DNA of 64,000 bases from M3007 sp964550795 (lineage in GTDB: Bacteria; Bacteroidota; Bacteroidia; Chitinophagales; Saprospiraceae): contig CAZKBH010000010.1 of the NCBI GenBank assembly GCA_964550795.1, positions 38,515-102,514 on the forward strand, given 5' to 3'. Below, piece after piece: positions 54,946 through 63,950 of the stretch. The notes below the pieces were generated by a model, which was given only the letters and a program-made list of their open reading frames with translations, was not told where the DNA came from and searched no databases. How positions within the stretch are numbered: the first letter of the stretch is position 1; every line of letters begins with the position of its first letter. Made by a program: the position numbers and the translations under genes.

Positions 54946-55935
54946 ATGACCTTCGCTCAACCACTCTGCCTCCTTTTGCTACTGCTTTTGCCGGTGCTGA
55001 TGTATCAGTATCGCCGGGAGGCACGGCGGCGGCATGTGACTTTGCAGGTGTCGCGGTTGACGGCTATGAAGGGCATTAAAACTTGGGTTGTGTACGCCAG
55101 AAACTGGATTCAATTCATTCGTTGGGCTGTTTTGGCCCTGATTATGGTGGCGATGGCGCGACCGCAGTTGTTGTGGCACGAAGAGGAAATTGTGGCCGAA
55201 GCGATTGACATCATGCTAGTGATGGACGTATCGCCGAGTATGTTGTCCAAGGATTTCCGGCCCGACCGATTGACGGTGGCGAAGGAAGTAGCGGCCAGTT
55301 TTGTAGGGCGGCGACCTTACGATCAATTGGGTTTGGTGGCGTTTTCCGGCGGCGCTTTTACGCAATGTCCACTCACGAACGACCGGCGCATTTTGCAGGC
55401 ATTTATCAATAATTTGCAAGTAGGGCGTTTGCCAGATGGAACGGCGATTGGAATGGGCCTGGCCACTGCCCTGCGGCATTTGGATAAAGGGCGCTCTAAA
55501 AGTAAAATCGTTTTGCTGCTGACCGACGGTGAAAACAATGCCGGGAGCATGGGACCGCTCACTGCCGCCGCTGCCGCGAAATCCCTCGGGGTGCGTGTGT
55601 TTACAGTCGGCATCGGAAGCGATGGTGTGGTGCAATCGCCCACGTATCAAAATGCCAATGGTACCTACGCTTTTGCACCCCGAGAAATGATTTTTGATAC
55701 CCAACTTTTGGAACAAATGGCTTCGATGACGAGCGGCAAATTCTATCGCGCCCGCACGGCTTCAGATTTGGAGAAGATCTACGATGAGGTGGAAAAACTG
55801 GAAAAAACCAAGGTGACGACCAGCTCCGTCAGAAAAACATCTGAACTGTTTTTCTGGTTTCTAAATGCAGCGTTTTGCCTCCTGCTGCTCGAAATGGCGC
55901 TTCGTTGGGGGCCATTGCGGGTGATCACGGTTTGA
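54946..55935 (+). CDS. batA: VWA-domain protein BatA
   Basis: 329 residues from ATG 54946. N-terminal membrane segments (about residues 8-20 and 55-75) flank a short basic loop. The VWA domain has an intact MIDAS: D-V-S-P-S (DxSxS) near residue 92, with the later T and D positions in G-T-A-I-G-M-G and T-D-G-E-N-N. A final membrane helix lies at the C terminus. BatA-type proteins project a metal-dependent binding domain and work with MoxR in the Bacteroides aerotolerance cluster. It is separated from the upstream gene by the G-free leader, which may set its translation level. Confidence 0.92.
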   Translation: MTFAQPLCLLLLLLLPVLMYQYRREARRRHVTLQVSRLTAMKGIKTWVVYARNWIQFIRWAVLALIMVAMARPQLLWHEEEIVAEAIDIMLVMDVSPSMLSKDFRPDRLTVAKEVAASFVGRRPYDQLGLVAFSGGAFTQCPLTNDRRILQAFINNLQVGRLPDGTAIGMGLATALRHLDKGRSKSKIVLLLTDGENNAGSMGPLTAAAAAKSLGVRVFTVGIGSDGVVQSPTYQNANGTYAFAPREMIFDTQLLEQMASMTSGKFYRARTASDLEKIYDEVEKLEKTKVTTSSVRKTSELFFWFLNAAFCLLLLEMALRWGPLRVITV

Positions 55936-56016
55936 GGCAAGTCTCGTAATTTGTTCAGCTTTTTTTGTGAATAAACAATTGAATTTCAACAAGTTAATCT
56001 ATTCTAAACTAGAAAA

Positions 56017-57660
56017 TTGACCACTTTGTCCAACGCCTATTTTGAAAGTCCCGATTTGCTCTATCTGCTCGGCGTAGTTCCCTTGCAGGCACTTTTGCTG
56101 TGGGCGTACTGGCGTTGGCGGCAGCGGACTTTGCGGCGATTGGGTTCTCCGGCCCTGGAAACGCGCTTGTTGCAAGGGTTTTCCGCGACGCGTTTTTGGG
56201 CAAAAAATTTGATGTTCGCAGTGGGCGTCGTGCTGGTAATCCTAGCGCTTGCGAGTCCCGTTTACATTGAAAAAATTGAGGCAGGCGAACAAATGAGTGC
56301 AGATGTGGTCATTGCCCTCGATGTCTCCAACAGCATGTTGGCCACCGATGTGAAACCCAGCCGATTGGATCAGGCCAAGGCATTTATACAACAATTAGTG
56401 CCCAGTTTGAGTGGCGAACGGGTAGGGTTGGTGTTTTTCGCAGGAAAAGCCTCGCCTCAAATGCCCCTTTCAAATGACCTGGAAGCCCTGCTTATGTTCA
56501 GCCGCAATGCCCAGCCAGATATCATCACGGATCAGGGCACCGATATTGGCTCTGCCATCGAAACCAGCAGGCGGATGCTGGAATCGGATCAAACAACCGG
56601 CCGAGCGATTCTGCTCATCAGCGATGGCGAAAACCACGAGGAAAAAGCCCTGCAACGGGTGCGCGAGGCCAATCAGTCGGGTGTGTTGATCTTCCCCATC
56701 GGGGTGGGCACCACGGGCGCGGCGAGCATCCCCGCAGGCGGAAATACCGTCCGACGGGATGGTATGGGAAATCCCGTGCGCAGCTCGGCCAACGAAGCCC
56801 TGATGCGATCCATTGCCGAAGCGGGTGGGGGAGAAGCGCTCAATCTTCGCAACCCGGCAGCGGCCATTTCAACCATCAAAAACGCGGTGAGCCGCTTGCA
56901 AAAAAGCGCCGTAACCCAACAGGCTAAAACCGAAAAAGTATACTTGTTTCCCTGGTTTTTGCTGATGGCTCTTTTGTTATTAGTAGCAGAACAAGTGATG
57001 TGGTGGAAGAAAAAAGAGGCAGTTACCGCCGCCTTATTGCTGTTTTCATTTCAATTATCGGCACAATCCGATCATTTGGTGCTTCGTCAGGGTGAACGCT
57101 ATTACGACCAAGGGAATTTTGAAAAAGCCCAGTCCGCTTACCAAAAGTCGAACAGTTCTGCGGCGCTTTTTAATGCCGGGAATGCGGCTTACCTTCAATC
57201 GGACTACGATTTTTCTGCGCAGCTGTACCGCGAGGCGGCGGAGCGAAGTCTTACCGTCACCGACAAAGCCGATGCCTACTACAACCTTGGCAATACGTAC
57301 CTTTTGAAAGGGGAATACCGCGCAGCCATTGATGCCTACGAGCGCAGCCTTCGCTTGGCCCCCAAGCGTTCGGATGCGCAAAAAAACCTTCAAATTGCCA
57401 AGCATAAGATGGAGCCGCCGCCGCCGCCCCCGAGCCCCCCTCCACCACCACCGCCGCCGCCCAGTGTCCGGCCACGGCAGCAATACCTCGATCGGGCCTC
57501 CTCTGCCCGCCTCCCGGATATACCGCCCGTCAATCTCCCGCCCTCGGAGGCGCGTCGTTTGCTCGACCATGCTGTTCGCAGCGAGGAGGAGAAAAATGCG
57601 GGTACGTACCGGGAGCTTGCGCCCTCCAATCGCCCCTCGCGTTTAAAGAAAGATTGGTAA
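56017..57660 (+). CDS. batB: BatB-BatC fusion: VWA domain plus TPR region
   Basis: 547 residues. The start is probably TTG 56017: an in-frame TAA at 56005 closes the frame and no ATG precedes the first membrane helix (L-L-Y-L-L-G-V-V-P-L-Q). The VWA domain has MIDAS D-V-S-N-S near residue 100. Two further hydrophobic segments (about 310-330 and 340-350) are followed by a TPR region (A-D-A-Y-Y-N-L-G-N-T-Y-L-L-K-G near residue 430). A poly-proline stretch (about 468-485) and a basic tail end the protein. BatB (VWA) and BatC (TPR) are usually separate genes; here they are one reading frame without interruption. No batD/batE follow. Confidence 0.9.
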   Translation: MTTLSNAYFESPDLLYLLGVVPLQALLLWAYWRWRQRTLRRLGSPALETRLLQGFSATRFWAKNLMFAVGVVLVILALASPVYIEKIEAGEQMSADVVIALDVSNSMLATDVKPSRLDQAKAFIQQLVPSLSGERVGLVFFAGKASPQMPLSNDLEALLMFSRNAQPDIITDQGTDIGSAIETSRRMLESDQTTGRAILLISDGENHEEKALQRVREANQSGVLIFPIGVGTTGAASIPAGGNTVRRDGMGNPVRSSANEALMRSIAEAGGGEALNLRNPAAAISTIKNAVSRLQKSAVTQQAKTEKVYLFPWFLLMALLLLVAEQVMWWKKKEAVTAALLLFSFQLSAQSDHLVLRQGERYYDQGNFEKAQSAYQKSNSSAALFNAGNAAYLQSDYDFSAQLYREAAERSLTVTDKADAYYNLGNTYLLKGEYRAAIDAYERSLRLAPKRSDAQKNLQIAKHKMEPPPPPPSPPPPPPPPPSVRPRQQYLDRASSARLPDIPPVNLPPSEARRLLDHAVRSEEEKNAGTYRELAPSNRPSRLKKDW

Positions 57661-57721
57661 CAGACTGACATTTTGTGCAAAACCAAGGTGCCATTCTGGC
57701 ATTTTTCCCAAAAACTTGGCT

Positions 57722-57729
57722 TACTTTTG
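57722..57729 (+). promoter_or_regulatory. Candidate -7 box of miaB
   Basis: TACTTTTG, with a predicted start near 57736 and a 20-nt leader. No TTG lies 17-23 bp upstream, so the -33 element is missing or degenerate. Confidence 0.45.
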
Positions 57730-57755
57730 CGGGCGCTTAAAACGCAGCAAATGCA

Positions 57756-59192
57756 ATGCTCTACGACGCAAATCCAACCCTCGAAGGGGTCAAAACCATA
57801 GACGAAGCCAAACAAGGCAGCGTTTTTTTCAAAGAACATCCGGCTTTGGGTAATACCCCTGGCCTGAAACATTTTTACATCGAGAGCTACGGCTGCCAGA
57901 TGAATTTCTCTGATTCAGAGATCGTGGCAAGTATTCTGGGCGACATCGGTTATGCGCCTACACGCAACATGGAAGAGAGCGATTTGATTCTCGTCAACAC
58001 CTGTTCCATTCGTGAAAAAGCCGAAGAAACCGTTCGAAAACGCTTAAAAGTGTTTGAATTGGTCAAAAAACAACGCCCCGGCATGAAAGTGGGGGTCTTG
58101 GGTTGTATGGCCGAGCGCCTCAAAAAAAAGTGGCTGGAGGAAGAAAAACTGGTTGATCTCGTGGTCGGCCCGGATGCGTACCGGGATCTCCCAAGTCTCA
58201 TCGGTGGTGCGGAAGAAGGTGGCCGAATGGTTAATGTACTGCTCAGCCGCGAAGAAACCTACGCCGATATCAGCCCCGTGCGCCTCGATACCAATGGCGT
58301 GACCGCATTCATCTCCATCATGCGTGGCTGCGACAACATGTGCTCGTTCTGCGTGGTGCCGTTCACACGGGGTCGGGAGCGTTCCCGTGAGCCTTTCAGT
58401 ATTGTGGCTGAAGCGCAGGATTTGTTTGAAAAAGGGTATCGTGAAGTCACGCTTTTGGGGCAAAACGTAGATTCCTACAAGTGGGAAAATCCGGAAACCA
58501 ACGAGCGCGCCGACTTTGCGGATCTGCTGGCCATGACCGCTGCCATCCATCCTGATTTGCGGGTCCGGTTTAGCACCAGTCACCCTAAAGACATGACAGA
58601 CAAGGTGTTGCACACCATGGCAGCGCACGAAAATATTTGCAAATACATCCATTTGCCAGTTCAGTCCGGCAATTCGCGCATCCTCGAACTGATGAACCGC
58701 ACCTACGATCGGGCCTGGTATATGGAACGCATGGAAAGTATCCGGCGCATCCTGCCCGACGCGGCGGTTTCGAGCGACATCATCACGGGCTTTTGTTCGG
58801 AAACGGAGGAGGAGCATCAGGATACCCTCTCTATGATTGCATGGGCCAAATACAGTATGTCGTATATGTTTTCCTATTCCGAGCGACCGGGAACCCTGGC
58901 TGCCCGCAAGTTTGAGGATGATATTCCGGAGGAAGTGAAAAAGCGCCGACTCACAGAGATTATCGCTTTGCAACGCGAGGTTAGTGCCAGGTATCATCAG
59001 GGCGAGATTGGCAAAACATTCCGGGTGCTCATTGAGCGCGATTCAAGCAAGTCTAATCTGGAATTTTGTGGACGGAATTCGCAGAATAGTATGTGTGTAT
59101 TCCCCAAAAAAGAAGGCTTGAAACCGGGTGATTACGTGATGGTGAAAATCAAGGATGCCACGAGTGCGACGTTGTTGGGGGAGGTGGTTTGA
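57756..59192 (+). CDS. miaB: tRNA-2-methylthio-N6-dimethylallyladenosine synthase MiaB
   Basis: 478 residues from ATG 57756. The N-terminal UPF0004 domain carries the auxiliary-cluster cysteines (Y-G-C-Q-M-N, N-T-C-S-I-R, L-G-C-M-A). The radical-SAM cluster motif is R-G-C-D-N-M-C-S-F-C-V (C-X3-C-X2-C) near residue 190, and a C-terminal TRAM domain follows. MiaB adds a methylthio group to i6A37 of tRNAs. Q-M-N after the first cysteine and the absence of RimO- or MtaB-type features support MiaB over its relatives. The DUF4062 gene begins 28 nt downstream. Confidence 0.95.
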   Translation: MLYDANPTLEGVKTIDEAKQGSVFFKEHPALGNTPGLKHFYIESYGCQMNFSDSEIVASILGDIGYAPTRNMEESDLILVNTCSIREKAEETVRKRLKVFELVKKQRPGMKVGVLGCMAERLKKKWLEEEKLVDLVVGPDAYRDLPSLIGGAEEGGRMVNVLLSREETYADISPVRLDTNGVTAFISIMRGCDNMCSFCVVPFTRGRERSREPFSIVAEAQDLFEKGYREVTLLGQNVDSYKWENPETNERADFADLLAMTAAIHPDLRVRFSTSHPKDMTDKVLHTMAAHENICKYIHLPVQSGNSRILELMNRTYDRAWYMERMESIRRILPDAAVSSDIITGFCSETEEEHQDTLSMIAWAKYSMSYMFSYSERPGTLAARKFEDDIPEEVKKRRLTEIIALQREVSARYHQGEIGKTFRVLIERDSSKSNLEFCGRNSQNSMCVFPKKEGLKPGDYVMVKIKDATSATLLGEVV

Positions 59193-59220
59193 ATTTAAAA
59201 CCCAATTGATTTTCAATCTT

Positions 59221-60239
59221 ATGAGCATCAAAAATCGGAAACTCCAGGTGTTTGTCTCTTCAACTTTCACTGACCTCAGAGAAGAGCGGCAGGCAGCAGT
59301 CGAGGCAATTTTGAGTACAGGGAACATTCCGGCAGGGATGGAATTGTTTGCTGCTGGCGACCAATCCCAAATGGAAGTAATCAAAGAGTGGATTCAGGAA
59401 TCGGATGTCTACTTGTTGATTTTAGGGGGGCGGTATGGCGCAATTGAGCCAATTTCTGGGAAAAGTTACACGCATTTGGAGTACGAGTATGCTTTGGAAA
59501 TTGGCAAACCACACTTCGCTNNNNNNNNNNTGTAGTTACTTCTGAAGCAGCCTTGAATGAGAAGGTCAAAAAACATGGACTAGAGATGACTGAACGAGGC
59601 AGTACCGAAAAATACAATGGGTTTAAAAAACTCGTGACAGGTGCAAAATTGGTAGAGTTTTGGAATGATCTGAAGGGGATTGAGTTGGCTATCCATAAGT
59701 CCCTTGGTAAATTTAGTAAGCGCGAAGAATTGGTGGGTTGGATACGCGGAGATCAAGCTGTTGATGGTGGGGCATTGGCCGAAGAGATGGTAAAATTGAA
59801 CAAAGAAAATAGAGAATTAAAAATGAAAATTTCAGAAAATGGGAAAGTCCAAAATGCCCTTGATTTTGATGCTATATTCGAACATTTGAGCAAATTAAAT
59901 ATTGAATCTATCTTTCTTAAGCAGCCCTTTTTTAATGCTTATCAGAAAATAAAAACCGAATACTTGGACGCCAATGCTGTATTTTTTCTAATTCAGAACT
60001 CCTTTAATGGCTTAAATGGATTCAATAAAGAAGATGCTCAGTCTGTTTTATCCTCTTACATAAGATTAAATCTCATAAACTATGAAGTTCGTGAGGTTAA
60101 TATTCGTAATAGATATGGGGAATCATTTCCAGCTGATAAATATTTTCCTAGGTTAAGTTTAGAAGGTGTAAATTATTTATTGCACCTTGAAAGACATCAT
60201 CCTGAGATAGCTTCACAATATTTGGAATCTAAAGGCTAA
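59221..60239 (+). CDS. DUF4062 domain protein, interrupted by an assembly gap
   Basis: Read as 59221-59520 and 59532-60239 around a 10-N gap; about 335 residues. ATG 59221 gives the family start K-L-Q-V-F-V-S-S-T-F-T-D-L-R-E-E-R. Further DUF4062 marks are M-E-L-F-A-A-G-D, L-L-I-L-G-G-R-Y-G and S-Y-T-H-L-E-Y-E-Y-A. DUF4062 has a TIR-like flavodoxin fold and often heads NTPase defence or signalling proteins; here it is joined only to a coiled coil (about residues 185-215) and a C-terminal region of about 110 residues that could be a winged helix. Base composition is clearly more AT-rich from about 59800 to 60300 than in neighbouring genes, which suggests recent acquisition. Confidence 0.82.
59521..59530. 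other. Assembly gap (10 N) inside the DUF4062 gene
   Basis: Left flank ends E-I-G-K-P-H-F-A and right flank begins V-V-T-S-E-A-A-L-N. In DUF4062 proteins a short strand (F-x-x) joins these, so the true gap is probably only a few codons. Confidence 0.95.
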
Positions 60240-60289
60240 TAATCTCCTCAAAATCAATAAAACCTGTTTTACAGATGTAATAATATAAA

Positions 60290-60604
60290 ATGAAAAAAAA
60301 CACAAGTGCATCCAAATACTCTATGCTCGCTTTTCTCTCAAAAGAAAAGCCCCAACTTGAACGTCAGTTTCGGGTTAGCAAAATCGGCTTGTTCGGCTCA
60401 TACGCTCGTGGCGAAGAAACAGAAGAGAGCGACATTGATATCATCCTTGAGTTTTTGCCGCACACCGAAAACCTATCCGAAATTAAACTTTCCCTAAAGG
60501 AATTGATTAAGAAGGAGTTTGGAAAAAACGTTGACATCTGTCGGGAGAAATATTTGAAGCCTTACTACCGCACTCAAGTTCTCAAATCTGCAATTTTTGT
60601 CTGA
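60290..60604 (+). CDS. MNT-type nucleotidyltransferase (MntA-like), without HEPN partner
   Basis: 104 residues from ATG 60290. The minimal nucleotidyltransferase motif G-L-F-G-S-Y-A-R-G-E followed by S-D-I-D-I-I-L-E-F (catalytic GS and DxD) is intact. MntA-like enzymes act as antitoxins that AMPylate a HEPN RNase encoded next to them. Here the downstream gene is a sigma-54 activator and the upstream one DUF4062, with no HEPN motif (R-x4-6-H) seen, so it is an orphan or has an unusual partner. The start lies 50 nt after the DUF4062 stop, same strand, in the same AT-rich patch. Confidence 0.85.
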   Translation: MKKNTSASKYSMLAFLSKEKPQLERQFRVSKIGLFGSYARGEETEESDIDIILEFLPHTENLSEIKLSLKELIKKEFGKNVDICREKYLKPYYRTQVLKSAIFV

Positions 60605-60644
60605 GGGAAACGCAACGACATCGAAGCAATTTTAACCAAAAAAA

Positions 60645-61934
60645 GTGGCCAATCATCACCTTCAATCTATAAAAGCCCGTTTCGGCATCGTCGGATCATC
60701 GCCTGCATTAGACGCTGCGCTTGAAACGGCCACTCGGGTTGCTCCGACCGACCTCACTGTGCTCATTACGGGCGAAAGCGGGGTGGGTAAAGAAGCGTTT
60801 TCCAAAATCATCCACTCGCTCTCGGCGCGGAAGCACAACGAGTTTATTGCGGTCAACTGCGGCGCGATCCCGGAAGGCACCATCAATTCCGAGCTGTTTG
60901 GGCACGAAAAAGGCTCGTTTACGGGCGCAGTGGGCGAGCGAAAAGGTTATTTTGAAACCGTAAACGGCGGCACGATTTTCCTCGACGAAATTGGAGAAAT
61001 GCCCAACGACACCCAGGCTTACCTGCTTCGGGTGCTCGAATCGGGTGAGTTTATCCGGGTTGGCGCGAGTAAAACCATGCGGACGGATGTGCGGGTCATT
61101 GCCGCCACGAATGTTAATTTGGAAGAAGCCGTGCGGAAGGGGAAATTTCGCGAAGACCTGTTTTACCGCCTCAATACAGTGCCTATCCGGGTGCCATCGC
61201 TGAAAGAACGTCCGGGAGATATCGGCCTGCTTTTTCGGCGTTTTGCGGGCGATTTTGCCGAAAAATACCGCATGCAGCCCGTCCGCCTTGATGAACGCGC
61301 AGAACTGGTGCTTGAAAACTACCGTTGGCCCGGCAATATCCGCGAACTCAAAAATGTGGCAGAACAACTATCCGTGCTGTCCGAAGACCGGCTCATCACC
61401 GCCGAAGGTCTGCAAAATACTATGCCTCAATTGTTCAGTCGGCACCTGCCCGTGCCTTCCAACGGCAATGGTATGGGGGGCAAAAATGGCGGAGAATTTC
61501 AGGAGCGGGATTTGCTTTACAAGGTGCTTTTCGACATGAAAAACGACCTAAACGAACTTAAATCCATGTTTTTTAAATTGGTGGAGAGCAACAACCTGCG
61601 GATGCCCGAATTGGGCAATCTGCGACAGTTGTCTGCCGGATTCAGCCAGTCCTCCGACGCAATTTTTGAAGAAAACGGCTATACCAACGAAGCGCCGCCA
61701 CGTTTTCATCCCTTTGAAAATGAGCGGGTTAAGCCCATCATCCTGGACCCCTCCAAGGGGAACAATTTCGACGACAGCGAAGAGGAGGATGCCCCGCTTA
61801 CCATGGATGAAATCGAAAAAGATGCCATCAAAAAAACCCTCGCCAAATACAAGGGTCGCCGCAAAGAAGCCGCCGATGAGTTGCACATTTCGGAACGGAC
61901 CTTGTACCGAAAAATCAAGCAATATGATTTGTAG
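60645..61934 (+). CDS. Sigma-54-dependent transcriptional activator without receiver domain
   Basis: 429 residues from GTG 60645, 40 nt after the preceding stop. The AAA+ domain starts almost at once: Walker A G-E-S-G-V-G-K-E near residue 44, the sigma-54-contact loop G-S-F-T-G-A (usual form GAFTGA), Walker B G-G-T-I-F-L-D-E-I-G-E-M and F-R-E-D-L-F-Y-R-L. A linker of about 110 residues follows, then a C-terminal Fis-type helix-turn-helix (A-D-E-L-H-I-S-E-R-T-L-Y-R-K-I-K). There is no N-terminal sensor, as in PspF, so control must come from expression or a partner. No -24/-12 promoter was found for it nearby. Confidence 0.93.
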   Translation: MANHHLQSIKARFGIVGSSPALDAALETATRVAPTDLTVLITGESGVGKEAFSKIIHSLSARKHNEFIAVNCGAIPEGTINSELFGHEKGSFTGAVGERKGYFETVNGGTIFLDEIGEMPNDTQAYLLRVLESGEFIRVGASKTMRTDVRVIAATNVNLEEAVRKGKFREDLFYRLNTVPIRVPSLKERPGDIGLLFRRFAGDFAEKYRMQPVRLDERAELVLENYRWPGNIRELKNVAEQLSVLSEDRLITAEGLQNTMPQLFSRHLPVPSNGNGMGGKNGGEFQERDLLYKVLFDMKNDLNELKSMFFKLVESNNLRMPELGNLRQLSAGFSQSSDAIFEENGYTNEAPPRFHPFENERVKPIILDPSKGNNFDDSEEEDAPLTMDEIEKDAIKKTLAKYKGRRKEAADELHISERTLYRKIKQYDL

Positions 61935-62078
61935 GATTCACAGGAATGGTTTTCAGTGGCCTAATAGTGGCTGTTAATATTTCCAAAACGACCCCCATCC
62001 CGTACCGCAGATATGGATATTTGCGCGTCTGAACGCCTTGTTCATTTCATTCCAAACCAGTTCAAAAAAGTAATTCGG

Positions 62079-63557
62079 ATGAAGCAAATTTGCATTCTTT
62101 CCCTCTTATCAATTCTTTCATTTTCAAACCTTTGGGCCAATGAGGGACCAGGGTATAAGATCAGAGTCAAACTAGAAAATTATGAGGCAAAGGAATTGGT
62201 CATCGGTTTTCATTACGGCGAAAAACAATACGTAAAAGATACCGTGACGCTTGCCGCAGACGGTTATTTCACTTTTGAAGCAGACACCCTTTTTCCCGCA
62301 GGCGTATACCTTTTGGTGCTTAAACCTGACAACAATTTTATCCAACTTTTACTCGACGACAAAAATCAGCAGTTCACCGTGACCACAGATGTGAAGGATT
62401 CGGTGAACAAAATGAAGGTGAAAGGCTCCCCGGACAATGAATTGTTTTATGAGTACCTGAGCTACCTTGCTAAACAACGTCCGCTGGCAGATTCCCTCCG
62501 AGCACAAATGAGTCGTGCAAAAGGTAATGTGGCGGATTCAACGCGTATCGCGGCCAAAATTCTTGATATTGACAAGGCTGTAAAAAAAGCACAGACTGAT
62601 TTGATCAGCAAACATCCAAATTCCATCGCTGCCAGAATTGTGAAGGCTGCCATGGATCCCGAGGTGCCTGACTTTAAGGGGGAAGAAACGGAAGTGGCCC
62701 GCAAAAAATACTACTGGACGCGCGCACACTTCTTTGACAATATCGATATTGCTGATCCGGCCTTGTTGCGCAGCCCCGTGTTGCATGGGAAAATTGACGC
62801 ATTTATTACGAAAATAACCCCGCAGCACCCGGATACCGTGAATGCCGCCCTGGACTATATTTTTGGTAAAATGCAGGGGAAGTACAACGGAGAGAACTTT
62901 AAGTATTACCTCATCCATTTCCTGAATCACTACGCCAAGTCGAATATCGTGGGTTTTGATGCCTGTTATGTGCATATTGCCCAGGAATATTACTGCAAAG
63001 GACAGGCGGCCTGGTCCAAAAAAGAGGATCTCGAAAAAATCTGCGACAATGCCCGTCGCCTGGAGCCAATCCTGATCGGAAAGGTTGCGCCAAATATTAC
63101 GGTGATGGATCGCAACAACAAACCCTATGCGCTGTGGGATGTGGATGCAGACTACACGGTCCTGTTTTTCTGGGCAACCGACTGCGGGCATTGTAAAAAA
63201 GCAGCGCCGCACATGGTCGAATTTGCCAAAAAATTCAAAGACCGAGGCGTGAAGGTATTCGCGGTTTGTACAGGCGTGGTCACCACAAAAGAAGATTCCA
63301 ATACCCCCGAAAAAGTGCAAGAAATGTGCTGGAAAGGGGTTGACGAAAAAGAATTCAACGATGAGTTGTTCTTCAATTCCTACGATCCGTACATCCGCAG
63401 CCGTTACAAAACCCTGTTTGATGTGCAAACCACGCCGCAGGTATTCATCCTCAACCGCAACCATGAAATTTTGATGAAACGCATCAGTGCGGAACAATTG
63501 GGCGACGTGATGGAACAGGTGATGAAGTTCCAGGAGGAGAAAAAGAAAGGGAAATAG
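62079..63557 (+). CDS. TlpA-like periplasmic thiol-disulfide oxidoreductase (DUF4369-type N terminus)
   Basis: 492 residues. ATG 62079 begins a signal peptide (MKQICILSLLSILSFSNLWA); a start at 62013 would place 22 extra residues before it. An N-terminal beta domain of about 110 residues (D-T-V-T-L-A-A-D-G-Y-F-T-F-E-A) resembles DUF4369, and a helical middle region (about 130-340) resembles DUF5106. The thioredoxin-like domain has its active site in F-F-W-A-T-D-C-G-H-C-K-K-A-A-P near residue 370 (CGHC). There is also a cis-proline region, Q-T-T-P-Q-V-F-I-L. It probably reduces or isomerises disulfides in envelope proteins; redox partner unknown. Confidence 0.9.
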   Translation: MKQICILSLLSILSFSNLWANEGPGYKIRVKLENYEAKELVIGFHYGEKQYVKDTVTLAADGYFTFEADTLFPAGVYLLVLKPDNNFIQLLLDDKNQQFTVTTDVKDSVNKMKVKGSPDNELFYEYLSYLAKQRPLADSLRAQMSRAKGNVADSTRIAAKILDIDKAVKKAQTDLISKHPNSIAARIVKAAMDPEVPDFKGEETEVARKKYYWTRAHFFDNIDIADPALLRSPVLHGKIDAFITKITPQHPDTVNAALDYIFGKMQGKYNGENFKYYLIHFLNHYAKSNIVGFDACYVHIAQEYYCKGQAAWSKKEDLEKICDNARRLEPILIGKVAPNITVMDRNNKPYALWDVDADYTVLFFWATDCGHCKKAAPHMVEFAKKFKDRGVKVFAVCTGVVTTKEDSNTPEKVQEMCWKGVDEKEFNDELFFNSYDPYIRSRYKTLFDVQTTPQVFILNRNHEILMKRISAEQLGDVMEQVMKFQEEKKKGK

Positions 63558-63610
63558 GATTTGCCTTTGAAGCGCTCAACCTTGTAGTGTATGTTTTTTC
63601 CAAAAAATAT

Positions 63611-63642
63611 TTGGAAAACACACCCAATGTTTACTACTTTTG
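63611..63642 (+). promoter_or_regulatory. Promoter of the L31 gene
   Basis: TTG (63611-63613), 21-bp spacer, TACTTTTG (63635-63642). Predicted start near 63649, leader of about 47 nt. A strong match, as expected for a ribosomal-protein gene. Confidence 0.8.
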
Positions 63643-63695
63643 CGCCTCGATTTTAGAAAAACAAGTTTGCAACAAATTTTCAGCAAAATAGCGTC

Positions 63696-63950
63696 ATGAA
63701 AAAAGATATCCATCCGGCCACTTACCGCGCCGTTGTGTTCAAAGACATCTCAACGGACGAGTCATTTCTTGGTAAATCTTGCGCGGCTTCCAGAGAAACA
63801 ACTACTTGGGAAGACGGCAAGGAATATCCACTTGTGAAAATGGAGATTTCGTCTTACAGCCACCCATTTTTCACGGGACAAATGAAACTCGTGGATACTG
63901 CGGGTCGTATTGACAAATTCAACAAACGTTTCTCGAAGTTCGCCAAGTAA
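63696..63950 (+). CDS. rpmE2: 50S ribosomal protein L31 type B
   Basis: 84 residues from ATG 63696. It starts M-K-K-D-I-H-P-A-T-Y-R-A-V-V-F-K-D and contains the type B block S-S-Y-S-H-P-F-F-T-G and the end G-R-I-D-K-F-N-K-R-F. The zinc-binding cysteines of type A L31 are absent, so this is the zinc-independent C-minus form, which is the standard L31 in many Bacteroidetes. It lies in its own transcription unit. The last 50 bases of the window show no further gene. Confidence 0.96.
   Translation: MKKDIHPATYRAVVFKDISTDESFLGKSCAASRETTTWEDGKEYPLVKMEISSYSHPFFTGQMKLVDTAGRIDKFNKRFSKFAK

Noticed and set aside
57055..57570. Antisense frame with poly-Trp/Arg/Gly
   Set aside because: It is the reverse of the poly-proline and TPR coding part of the BatB-BatC gene.
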